A stretch of 64,000 bases of DNA from Calendula officinalis (Eukaryota; Streptophyta; Magnoliopsida; Asterales; Asteraceae): NCBI GenBank assembly GCA_963853835.1, contig OY970825.1, positions 25,234,835 through 25,298,834 of the forward strand, written 5' to 3'. The position numbers and the translations under genes are program-made. Shown here in pieces: positions 21,957 through 33,133 of the stretch. A model generated the notes under the pieces. It was given only the letters and a program-made list of their open reading frames with translations. It was not told the origin of the DNA and did no database searches. Each line of letters begins with the position of its first letter. The stretch's first letter is position 1.

Positions 21957-22340
21957 ATGGCATCCGAGAGCAGCCGCCAAGACCCTGGTGGTGCCGCCTT
22001 CCATCCACCCAATATCAAAAACCCTAATCTTGATGGAAGTAATGTGGGGGCCACAATGATCATCCACCGTTACCCAGGGTTCTCGTCTGGTGAGGTGAAT
22101 GATAGTTGTGGTATTAATATTTATGTAAATAATAATATTCAAGGGTTGAATAACTCTATAATGATTGGAAGCCGGTTGTATATGCGGGATCCAGGAGTTT
22201 CGTTGACTTTGAAGGACTCCAAGTTGATGAGATGGTTTTCGAAGAAAAATAATGATAATGCTACTTTCTTGTCGTTACGGGTTTGTTTGTTGATGATTTT
22301 TGTGATTGTTTTGGCAATTATTGTGATGTTTTTAATGTAA
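21957..22340 (+). CDS. small protein with C-terminal membrane segment, unknown function
   Basis: I do not recognise this family. The frame is open from an ATG at 21894, but I prefer the ATG at 21957 (MASESSRQDPGGAAFHPP). It has a purine at -3 and G at +4, and the upstream stretch is CT/CA-rich like a leader. The product is about 127 residues: a Pro/Asn-rich N-terminus, then YMRDPGVSLTLKDSKLMRWF, and finally a hydrophobic segment VCLLMIFVIVLAIIVMFLM ending at the C-terminus. This layout fits a tail-anchored membrane protein. It appears intronless. It may be a short hypothetical transmembrane protein gene; no neighbour suggests a function. Confidence 0.6.
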   Translation: MASESSRQDPGGAAFHPPNIKNPNLDGSNVGATMIIHRYPGFSSGEVNDSCGINIYVNNNIQGLNNSIMIGSRLYMRDPGVSLTLKDSKLMRWFSKKNNDNATFLSLRVCLLMIFVIVLAIIVMFLM

Positions 22341-23377
22341 GTTTACTTGCATTTTATTTAGGAATTTGTTCCATTTCATTTTAGAATAGAAATGTGATTT
22401 CTGATAGGAAAATACATCTATGTATGTATGCGCGTGTGTAAATGCAGAAAAAAGGTAAATCATTGCAGTGGCTCGATTGAGGAATACCATTATGTTAGTC
22501 TATTTTTTTTAACATGGATTCCGATTCGTTATGTGAACCGACTAATCTGATAATGATTATCTGCATTGCAGGTAACATAGAGTCTGTGCGGGTGAACCTC
22601 TATGACCACAAGACGTTTTTTTCTTAGATTCTAAGGATTGAACCTTGGATATAATTTCACCTATGAAGATTAATCCAACCTATAGGACACTACCATTGGG
22701 ATTTTATGTTGTCTTTAATGACTAAAAATAACGATTAGACAACAATTTAGGGATCACTTTGTGTAGTTTATAATTTTTTATGGCGTTATCAGGAGCAACA
22801 ACTCTAGAGACATTTATAGACAAACTATATTATAGAAATAATTTGACATGTATCGTTTATAGCTAATCCATTACAATTCAATCACAATTTAACCTTTAGA
22901 ACAAACTTTTAGCACATGAAATTGAACAAAAAATACATATCATTTTGACCACTTTCAATCATGCCTATAACTGACATTTCAGTTTTTCCTACATCAGTAT
23001 CATGTTAACACTGATACTTTAACTGACACACTTTCGCCAACAATATACATTGACTTAACATTTCTAGTCGCCACACATTATTTATTTTATACATAATAGA
23101 GTAATAGACACACACAAAATAAACTGGGCCCACACAATCTCGTCGCTTACCTCTTCGGTTTCCCAAAACACTCCAACAAACGGATGAACTGAAGACGGCA
23201 TCTGTGTCAATCATCTTATGAATATCAATCCCCAAAAAATTTATACACAATCCCTATTAAACTTTACAAACCCTAGCTGTAATATAGAACCATTTCTGTA
23301 CTTTTGCCACACACACACAATGTCGTATAAATATCGTGTAATGATATTTTCATAAACTCACAAATTCAAAAACAAAC
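22341..23377. other. intergenic between two 3' ends
   Basis: Contains the 3' flanks of the two convergent genes. A segment around 22560-22690 resembles dispersed repeat sequence but has no ends I could define. No additional gene seen. Confidence 0.4.
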
Positions 23378-25288
23378 TTAGCATTTCTCGTCACCAAACC
23401 AACTGCTTTTCTCCTTGGGGCCCGTGGGCCCGTCTTCACCGTAAAGCTCATTCGGTAATTTATTAAATATATTCTGCGCCGTATACCGAAGCGTTTCGGG
23501 CAAACGGTTCAAGATTCTAGTAATTTCAGCCCGCGAGTCATGTACAGTCGTCGGGCCCCATTTTCTCATATATTGCAACCAACCCGGTTCACTAACAACC
23601 TCTGTTTCAAGATACTCTGCTGCTATAATCTCATAATCTTTACTCGAATCCAAGATATATTTACTAGCTGCAGCAGTATTCCTGACACCGATTCTTAGAT
23701 TTACCGACCCTTGTAAGAAGTCACCCGGGTGCGGGTAATTCGCGTGCCCGTTTCTTGATGCATAAACAACGGGCTTGTTCCCTTCGGTAAACTCGAGATG
23801 GATCGGGTCGACCCATACACCCGAGCTGTGTTGTGAGAAGTATACACTCCATAATTGGCCCGTGAAGTTGCTTATTCTGAGAGTAACGTGCTCCCAATCG
23901 CCCACGTGTTGCCCGACCCGATTCAGCTGGTAATTCACGAGCCCGATTTTCAAACAACCCGGCCCATTAAACGGGCAGAAGATCCACATCACAATATCCG
24001 TGAAACACCCGCCTAAAGCGGGTTTTACGTGAATGTAAACTTTCGCGGTTTCTAAATTCCCGTTTTTTATTCTCGTCTTGTGAGAATCTTTCGGTAAATC
24101 GATCCAATATTCGCCGTCGTTTCTGTCGCCTTTTGGTAGATTCGAACCCGACGGGTCAATCGGTTGACCGTTTGACTCACCGTTTTTAAACAACATAGCT
24201 CCGTTCTCGAAGAACCACGGTACGGAAGACGGTAAATAAACTTCGTCCGGATGGAAATAAATCGTGGGCCCGTAATGTCTCACGAGAGCATGAATTTGGT
24301 CAAGATTTGGCATCGGGTCGATACCCGAATTTAAATTTTTCAAACACGAGACGTTTAATTCTTCACCCGGGCTCCAAATACAGCTACAAAAAAACGTACC
24401 GACAGAAACACTTTTTTCACGCATTCCCCGATTACACGGTCTCGTTTTCCAAACCCGAAATACCGATTCGGCTATTCTAGAATGTGAATTCAATAAGGTC
24501 ACATGCGGTTCACATGAGCCCGTGAGATCATCACGAACACATCTAATTTCTTCCAAACTAGGCATTGCGGGCTTATTTGTGACAATATAACCCAACGGGT
24601 TATACCCGTTTGGAGCAATGGGTAACCAGAAGTAACCGTGCCCGTGGGCGGTTTCTTCGGTCCAGTCATCTGGGCACCAAACTAGTGTATAATCTATGGG
24701 TTTGAGGAGAGCGGGTGATTCGGGCTGGCCCGTTTCTCGGGCCACAAGTACGGATCCGTGCAAGGGTGTTTTGTCGGGTTGACAGTAATGACCTAAGCAG
24801 AAGTATCCGTCGGGTATGTCTATAGGTTTAAAAAAGTTGATACCTTTTTTTCTGTTCTTGATATCGCTTCCCCAAATGAATTCGAATTTGCTGGTTTCGC
24901 GTACTTCTAATTCTCCTAAATTAATTGTTCCATTTGCGAAACCGTGACCTGAAAATGTTGGAAAATACATAAGTCAACCAGAGTTCAAACCTAAAATATA
25001 TATTAAAGTAAATTTAATATATCTCAATTATTGATCCTCAGTGATATAAATTAATCAAATTACAAAACCCTATTACTTTCAATTGGAAGAAAATACTAAT
25101 TTTGAGATGAATTGGTAACCTAGACGAGATAGAATGAAAAATGAACTTAATAAAGTATGATATTGAAAGTGAAATTGAAAAAAACCTGGAGGCCATTGAG
25201 GAAGCGGAGACGGGAGGGAGAAATAATCGATATCCGGAACGTCGTCGTCGGCGATTCTGCTCCAATACAAGCATCCACACCCCGACAT
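23378..25288 (-). CDS. DUF946 / VPS62-like protein
   Basis: Two exons: 25288-25186 and 24948-23378, joined at GT-AG in phase 1, giving 557 residues. Exon 1 encodes MSGCGCLYWSRIADDD and a short acidic Pro-rich leader. The rest is the DUF946 (Vps62-like) domain: FEFIWGSD near residue 65, DDWTEETAHGHGYFWLP, VRHYGPTIYFHPDEVYLPSS near 265, VGDWEHVTLRI and VYASRNGHANYPHPGDF. Plant members of about 550 residues are described only as vacuolar-protein-sorting 62-like; their biochemical role is not established. The Cys-rich N-terminus could be lipidated, which is inference. It appears intact. Confidence 0.88.
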
Positions 25289-26463
25289 CCTTCTTTCTCT
25301 CTCTCAGCAACGAATTCAGGTGTGATGATGATTCGATCTGAGGAAAATTTGTAGCATAATTTAGATTCCCTGGTTAGATTGTGGTTTTGTTGTTAAGATT
25401 TAGAATCGATTGAATGACGGTGATAACGAGAAGCCGATTGACGACGGAGACGGCATCGAATTCAATTAATTGTATTTATTATGCGTTGCTATTCGTTCGA
25501 TCCGATATATGCTTAACTTGTGTTGGCGTTTGATTAGATTCGATCATGTTGCCTCTATTACAAGAGTAAAGCATATTATCCAATAGTTTAGGAGTCCTTT
25601 TTAGCTAAGCATAAAACTATAGTTTTGAATTATTTAATATTAAATAAAATAATTTAAAAATAATAAAATAAGAGAAAGCCCCGAACATTAAGTAAATTAT
25701 TTTTGTAATATTACGAACTTTGTAATATATTGGTTAATGATTTATAAAATAATTCAAAAATATAAAAAATGTATAAATATCGAACAAACCAATTCCAAAT
25801 TAAGAAAATGACTGAAACATTAAGTAGAATGAAGTTTAAGATTAACACAATAAATTATATAAAGTTACGGATAAAAATATTGCAAAAAATATGATAGAGT
25901 TAAAATGGAAACAATGTCAAAGTCTGAAGATTTAAACCGGCAATAAGTAAAAAAAGTGCAATAAAAAAAATAAAAATAAATTGAGTGTTAAAACATTATA
26001 TATAATAAAGTTAAAAGTATCACAAGTTTTTTTACAAAGCTTAAGATTTTATATGTAGATTATTTGAAGGTAAATAATCTTCTAACAAAAAGATTTAGCT
26101 TCAAAAACTTATTTATGTACAAGTCTTTATCAAGACATATTAAATCATTACAATGACTTAATCATTAAAGATGCTCTAAAGATAAATATTTAGCTCAAAA
26201 ATAAATAAGGAAATAAATCGAAAACTAGGTCAAATTTTGAGGATTAGATCATTATCAATTTAAACTTATAAATAGAAACTTTAGATCTTGGAATAAGAAC
26301 GTAAGTAAAATTAGGTCAATTTTGGTCTCCTCTTGATATGTTTATATCATCTCAATTGTTCATACTTTAACTTGTTAACAATAGGCTCGATTCCAAGTCA
26401 TCTGAAGAATCTTGTCAGTAACATGTCTGACATAGTTTTAGCGTATGTCCACCTTAGCATCAG
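25289..26463. other. promoter side of DUF946 gene and AT-rich spacer
   Basis: Upstream region of the minus-strand gene, then very AT-rich sequence. No ORF with family features. Confidence 0.45.
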
Positions 26464-26682
26464 CAGGAGCGTCTCCGAGATTTTGAAGGCTCTGTGCGAA
26501 AACACGAAAATGTGCCCCTTGAATACAAGATTTTTATAAAAATTTGGATTTTCTAATTTTTTTTTCTATTAAATTATTAAGGTGGCTTAAATTTTAATAT
26601 TATATATATAAGATATATATAAAATTTGGGCCCCTATAAAATATGGGTCATGTACAGCTACACCTCCTTAAAGACACCCTTA
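26464..26682. mobile_element. hAT-type MITE, 219 bp, 8-bp target duplication
   Basis: The ends CAGGAGCGTCT and AGACACCCTTA are related inverted repeats. The duplication AGCATCAG flanks both sides (26456-26463, 26683-26690). Its CGTCTCCGAGATTTTGAAGGC end matches the right end of 6974-7203 in reverse, so the two belong to one family. Confidence 0.9.
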
Positions 26683-28092
26683 AGCATCAGCATCTCTAAA
26701 CATTTTGTAGCATTCCAAGGGCTTAAAATTAAAGGACCTTAAATCCGTACTCCCTAATAAAAATGCATAAAATAAAATGAGAAATTCTTTACTTATTAAA
26801 GTTGGACATTTCATCTCGATTTCAAACTATTATTCTCGGTGGTCCAATACGTATGGAAAAAAACAAAATCAACACCAACCTAGAATTGGGTGGCAACAAA
26901 TTCAACCTAATGGTTTCTAGACCAATATTATGGAAATTCATGACAACTGTGTTTTGTATGCTAAGCAAGGTGACAAGTCCAATCGAGCATACTTTCATGA
27001 AAATTTTCTTTTTATATGATGTGCAATGGACATGGCGAACCTACCGCGTGGTAGGAAATAGCCTGTACAATTTTTCAAAATTTTCTAAATATGTTTTTAG
27101 TATAGGTGATACTTCTAAAAAAATCTACAATTAGTCAACATTTTTTTTATGAATCTGCCTCTACTTAGACCACTCATACTTGGTGTCGTCGGTCACCAAG
27201 TGACGAGTTCCGTTTTATCCCAACTGATGCCACAACCCGCCGACTTGAGGTCGTTGGTTTTTTTTGTCGGTCAAGCGACCATAATTGATTTTGGTGGCCC
27301 ATGGTATTTTAATAGGATATTTGATATTTTTTGTGGGTATATTTTATAATGGTGATGTCAAAAAACTAAAGACAATGTGTACTGATGACATTAGTATAAT
27401 AGTATGTTAGTTCAATATCAGTTAAAATATTAATGTAATGCTAATTTGACAAAAACCTTATAATTATTAGATTCGTGACAAAAACTAAATACATGTGCAA
27501 GAAAGCTGACATTTCAGCTACCAAAAAGATATTTATTGGATTCGTGATGAACATGTAAAATATAGGATGCTTCCCCAAAACTTTTTCCACCGTACAAAAA
27601 GATATCACATGTGAAATGTGGTTGTACCCGGCTAGCTATGACTATTTATATGGCCTCGTTACATCATAGCACATCTCATTTTACCAAAATATATCTTTGC
27701 AATACGAAATGGTTAATGTATTTTAAGCATAATCCGTAATACAATTTATTTAACAATTTTTAATCTTTTGTTTTTTAATCGTCTTTTTATACTGAGTTTT
27801 TCTTTGGAGTTTGGAAGATCTGATTTGAAGACGAGTAAATAAAGAAGGAAAAAAAAATTCGCGCCGGCATTCTTACATCAAACGTATTTTCTCAAGAGAA
27901 AGGTATGTGTTCTTTTCCTCATGTTTATATACCAATATTCTTCTATAAATTTAACTTTTTTCTCATGCAAACTGTTTTACATGGTGACTAAGTCTTAGTG
28001 TGATTTTAGTCCGTGTACAATAATTTTGGACGAAAAGAGTAATTCATAGTTTGATTCGAAAGAAGATTAATGCAATCACAAGAAGATTAAAG
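26683..28092. other. intergenic, no gene recognised
   Basis: Two ORFs of 66 and 110 codons (27149-27349, 26802-27134) show no family features and poor codon structure, so I do not call them. Confidence 0.45.
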
Positions 28093-28487
28093 TAGCCGTG
28101 CACAAAATAACCGAAACCGAAACCGGTACCCGAACCGCAACCGAAACCGGTCAAAACCGGTTTTGACCATAACCGGTTCGGTTATTGAGTAACCGATCGG
28201 TTAGTAACCGGTTGGGGTTTTTATGGTTCGAACCGGTTAGTAACCGGTTAACCGAACCGGTTTTGACTCGAAACCGACCGCAAATTTGGTCAACACACCG
28301 ATTTTGACCGGTTAACCGGTTTGTAACCGAAACCGAACCGGTTACAATACCCATTACACCGGTTAGAGTTTTCGAGTCCCCAAAGAAACCGGTTAACCGA
28401 AAACCGGTTTTGACCGGCTTTGACCAAAACCGGTTTGGGTCAAACCCGAAACCGATTTGGTCAAAAACCGGTTTGTGTGCATCCCTA
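28093..28487. mobile_element. hAT-type MITE, 395 bp, filled with AACCGGTT/TTTTGACC motifs
   Basis: Ends TAGCCGTGCACA and TGTGTGCATCCCTA are imperfect inverted repeats of the TAGGGATGTGCACA type. The 8-bp duplication GATTAAAG is exact (28085-28092, 28488-28495). The interior consists of dense imperfect repeats of AACCGGTT and GTTTTGACC that can fold back on themselves. It could be mistaken for a satellite, but the target duplication shows it inserted as a unit. Confidence 0.9.
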
Positions 28488-28495
28488 GATTAAAG

Positions 28496-29359
28496 CAATC
28501 CTTGTTACTTTGTTAGTAAAAGCCATGTTATGGCTTTCTATTTGCTAATAATCGTCGTATTATATATTTTAGGAAAATAATTTTAAGAAATAAGGAGTAA
28601 TTTTTTTATTTTGTCATACTTTATATTTTTACCCATTAAATAATTAGGAATAATATTGATACACACTATTTGTGCATGAAAAATGATATTTACTTTTATG
28701 TCTACTTATATCATCATGACATATTTCAAATTCAAATGATGATAGGAGGAAAAAGTATAGGTAAATTAAACATGCCATCTTAATTCTTATAGTGGATATA
28801 CACATGAAGTAGACATGTATACTAGATATCAATATCATTTTTCTTGTGCATACTTCATGTTGCTACTCACCACAAAATGAGATGTATAATCCATTAATTC
28901 TTTTTCATCATATTGTCATTTCATTTTGACATATATCTTGATCAAATAGGTGGTAACATAAGTAGACACAAATAATAATCACTAATATTTATTAGTTTGA
29001 GAAATTATATTGATGTCTACTATTTCTGTTTACTCTCATGTTACTAATAATCAAAAGAAAATATATGTAATCCATTAGTTATGTTATCCATATCATTGAT
29101 TATAATACTTATTTTGATCAAATGACTATCATCAATACCATTTCTTTATTTGTTATGTATCCCTAACGACTAACCGTATTTTATGAACAACTTGCACTTA
29201 GTTAGGGGTGTTTGTTTTAGGTTATAAGATCATAAGCTGAAATATAAAACGTGTTCTACTTGTTGATTATATGAATGAATTAGTAAAAGAATATTTATTA
29301 AAAAAATCCAAGATTTATAAAAATAATAATTTGTTAGCCTTTTTCCTATCCACAGAAAA
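28496..29359. other. AT-rich upstream region of TPR-like gene
   Basis: No ORF with family features. The stretch should contain the promoter of the gene starting at 29360, but no clear TATA box could be chosen among many AT runs. Confidence 0.4.
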
Positions 29360-30544
29360 ATGATGCTCAAAAGCTCATCAACACCACTTCTTGGATCCCT
29401 AATATCATCGATCTCATCGGAAAACGTCATCAACCACCACCACCACCACCACGACACCACCCTACAACCGTACAAATCCTCACCAATTCACAAATTCTCA
29501 TTTCACCATACACTTTCATGCAATTCCTCCCCAATTTCACCGTCATTCGCCACCGGTGGATTGCGAAGAGCGCAATCCGATGGAAACCTAGAAAGCTTAA
29601 TGACTTCCGGTGGCGGAAATGGCGGCAATGATGACGATTTCATTTTCGTTAATCCACCCAAAAAACATTCAAGTAGGCTTCACAGTTCTTTATTGGAAAC
29701 AATTCCATCTTTCTCTTATCACAATTCAAAACATAAATCCGAAGGCGATGATGAATCTACTGACGATGAAGAACACGAGGAAAAATACGAAGAGTTTAAT
29801 ATGCAAAACAAAGTTTTGAGCTTGAATACGCAAATTGGAATTATGAATTTTACGATAAAAGATAATATAGGAGAGAATGGTTCACAAATGTATCTTGCAA
29901 AAGGATTAGGGGCCGATGCAGGGTTTGGTTATGGAGATGGCGGTGCTGCTGGTGGTGGTCGGAATCTTTCTCAGGTAGGCCGTGTAGATGGCGGCGGCGG
30001 CGGCGGTGATAATCATGATACAGAGGAGCATTATAGGAAGATGGTGAACGAAAATTCGGGGAATCCTCTGTTTTTAGGAAATTATGCCCGTTTTTTATAT
30101 CAGGTACATTTTGCGAAATTTATGCTTATTGAAATCGCTAATAATTTTAAAAAATTAGTGTTTGATAAATCTGATTATTTATTTAGTTAATATTTAATAA
30201 GAAAAATTTAAACAACCATTTTCCAAAAAGCAATACCTACATGCAAATAATTAATTTTTCACTATTTACCAAAGGGTCCTACTAAAAGAACCCTCATTTT
30301 TCAACATCAACCCTATAATATCTCGTTTCTAGCGAGGAATTTACCTTTTACAGCAACATGAGTCAGAACGGCAGCAGTAACCTTTTTCTCTCTCTATAAT
30401 TTAATATTTACTTTTGTCTTTATGATGACACTATACATATGTAACTTTTTTTGCCTTGTTTAATATTTACTTTAATATTTTTCATTTATACTACATAGTT
30501 TTTTGTTTATATTTTAGTAAAATTTTAAATACATCAGATTAACG

Positions 30545-30721
30545 TAGCTACATTTATATCCTTACTTTTACTTTTAAACATCATTAACATTATTTTATTC
30601 AAAAATTGTGGGACAAATTCCCTACTAATCATCATATTAATTTAATGTAATTTGCATTATAATCTTTTGTCTGAAAAACTGTGAAAATAACAATGTATCA
30701 CTTATTTTGAATTGAAGAAAG
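30545..30721. mobile_element. degenerate Stowaway-like MITE remnant in TPR-gene intron
   Basis: This matches the right half of 7261-7572 (CTTACTTTTACTTTTAAACA, then AATGTATCACTTATTTTGA) and ends GAAGAAAG before TA. The left inverted end is lost. It is an old copy. Confidence 0.65.
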
Positions 30722-31733
30722 TAGAAGTTTATGTCATAATTTATATAAAAGTTTATGTCATAATTTAAATCGAAGTTTATATAAAAATAAATTGTCCGTG
30801 GCTTAAAATTCATAATGTATCCTGAAAGTTATCAGAAAATAAATATAATAAAAGAATCATAATAATTAAAATAAAATATAATAACTAAAGCTATAATTTT
30901 GAGAAAATCATATGAACTATTTATGTAACGAAGTGAGTTATCCCAAACGTGTAAATTTAAAATTTAGAACGTCAAACTTTTTTATATTTATATAAATTTT
31001 CATACGGAAAATTTACTTTTCATTCGGATAAGAAAATATTTTCATTCGGAAAATTGATACATCTCATATGGAAAAAAAATATTTTTGTTATTCAGATAAA
31101 AAATATTATAATAGTATAAAAGTTTCCAATGTATTTATGATATATTAATTCTTTCATTAAATAAAGTTTTCTAAAAAATTAGTATATAATACTTTTCTAA
31201 TACATTTAAGCCAAATAAATGAAATAAACGTTGTATATAAAACGTAAAAAAAAAGATTAAAAGATTAAAAAAAAGATGATTATTTCTTAAGATTATTAAT
31301 TTATTAAATTATATATATCTTAAGATTTAGTATTTCTTATATATAAAACGTAAAAAAAAAAGATTAAAAGATATCATATTTAATTACTTATAAAATGTTA
31401 TATTTTCCAATCATGTATTGTAATCATTTATATATAGTCATATCTTACTTTTCAATTATTTATGTAATGATGACATTTTTACTATGGGGTTCATTTAGAC
31501 TCACCCTTTACCAAATCATCATTATAGATTATTTGTGTTTTTAAAAAACTAGATAGATAATCAACTCCAACTTACAATGTTAAACACCCCTCAATAAACT
31601 AATAAATTTGTTGAGGTGGCGAGAATGTCAAATAACACCCCAATTTTTGCGTCCCTACCATAAAAGATGGTTTTTTTTGTCATGTTTGGGTCATTCACGA
31701 TTGACATAATTGTGAATGACCTGAACATGAAAG

Positions 31734-32005
31734 TAGGCTTGTGCATATTGGAATGGGAATCGACCGGAAACTGCAAAAAAACTAGACCTAACCAAGCCTG
31801 ACCTCACTGACCGAGCTATGTCAGTTTGGTTATAATTTTTATGAAAAATCAGTTCTCGGTCTGATTCGGTCCAAAACCAAACGAAAAAAACCGAAAAAAG
31901 TCGAAGGCTTTCTCGGTTATGGACGGTTCTCGGTCAGCCAAAACTATTTCCTTAATTCTCGGCTCGGTTCCATGTGTTATGGTTCTTAGACCGTGCAAAT
32001 GCCTA
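31734..32005. mobile_element. hAT-type MITE, 272 bp, inside TPR-gene intron 1
   Basis: Ends TAGGCTTGTGCAT and TGCAAATGCCTA are flanked by an exact 8-bp duplication CATGAAAG (31726-31733, 32006-32013). The insertion lies 126 bp upstream of the exon 2 acceptor. Confidence 0.9.
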
Positions 32006-32521
32006 CATGAAAGTACCACTTTATTTGTTCTATGACAAAACATAGACAAATATAAAAGTGCTTTACTATTTTTAACAAGAAAAAAAAACTCCTTTAGATA
32101 CAAAGTATGACTTTTTTGGATCATTTGGTAGTCAAAGCAAGATCTTAAAGGAGCAGAGGAATATTAATCAAGGGCTATCCTTGTGGACCCCAACGACGGA
32201 GAAATTCTTTCACAATATGCAAAAATATTATGGGAGCTTCATCGCGATAAAGATAGAGCTACAAGTTACTTTGAAAGAGCCGTTCACGCAGGTTCAGAAG
32301 ATAGGTAATTGTTTTTTATGATGTTTGTTCATGATTATTTATTAAATTAAATTGTAACGGTTTAAATCTAACTATATATGTTTTTCAGTCATGTTCAGGC
32401 AGCATATGCTAGTTTCTTATGGGAAATCGAAGAGGATGAAGACGAGGAAAAAGAAGGGTATTATAGTAATGTTCCACCATTCTTTAACAATGGAACAATG
32501 GCTTCTGCTGCAACTGCTTAA

Positions 32522-32966
32522 GCTTTTAAGTTTCTAATATGGCGACATTGGTGATTAAACTTTAAAGTAGTATTAGAGTAGGGAGAGAGAGAGAGGGAGA
32601 GTTACAATATATGTAGCATTTTATTTAGTGCAAGTAATGGCAATTGTATCCCGTTAAGCATAGGTGATAATTTTTACACCACATTTTTTAATCCATATAC
32701 GACAAAAATTGCTTTATATATTTGTACAATCTGCTGGAATATTTGTACATTGTGGTATAGACATAAAAAAATGTGGTATACAAATTAATTCTCATTAACA
32801 ATAAGGTCATAAAACTTGATCGAGCTTCAATTATGTAAGCTTGACTATAATCCGAGCTCAATGAAACTTGATTGTGGGCCGACTGAGTTGTCCGATAATA
32901 AACCTTTTTGCAACAAGATTGATTCGCCTCATTTAGGTCAAAAGTGGGAAGTTTTTTCTTACATAT
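32522..32966. other. 3' flank of TPR-like gene
   Basis: Contains a GA-rich run near 32581-32601 just after the stop codon and AT-rich sequence up to the copia insertion. No separate gene. Confidence 0.5.
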
Positions 32967-33133
32967 TAATAACAATTGAATTGCTTGCCTTTCCATTATT
33001 CACACATCTATAAATATACAAGGATGTACTACCAATCAGGCTAATATTATGCTAGCATTCACTACTTACTATAACTCTAGTATTGACCGAATATCTCACA
33101 TTAATTACATTTATAATAATATATTCTCTAACA
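32967..33133 (-). mobile_element. 3' LTR of complete copia (167 bp)
   Basis: Left copy of the terminal repeat. It ends TCTCTAACA on the plus strand; the other end is TAATAACA rather than the usual TG. A TATA-like TATAAATATA is present near 33012. Confidence 0.93.

Larger units (their letters stand above)
29360..32521 (+). pseudogene. TPR-like superfamily gene with in-frame stop
   Basis: Three exons: 29360-30103, 32132-32304 and 32389-32521, all GT-AG with consistent phases (349 codons if the internal stop is ignored). Exon 1 begins MMLKSSSTPLLGSLISSI and carries a six-His run, LRRAQSDGNL and a Gly-rich stretch. It ends in NPLFLGNYARFLYQ, the start of the TPR-like region. Exons 2-3 continue with RAILVDPNDGEILSQYAK and YASFLWEIEEDEDEE. 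A TAA at 32165-32167 falls where relatives have a Tyr codon (EEY-stop-SRA). It would remove about the last 90 residues, including the final TPR units. A sequencing error is possible. Intron 1 is 2 kb and holds two MITEs. Function is unknown in the family. Confidence 0.78.

Noticed and set aside
26802..27349. Two ORFs of 110 and 66 codons as genes
   Set aside because: No recognisable domain, AT-driven composition and no splice or promoter support.
28093..28487. Centromere-like or satellite array of AACCGGTT
   Set aside because: Exact 8-bp flanking duplication and hAT-like ends show a single transposed unit, not an expanding satellite.
29230..29475. 81-codon ORF with Trp run on the minus strand
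   Set aside because: It is the reverse complement of the poly-His codons of the TPR-like gene.
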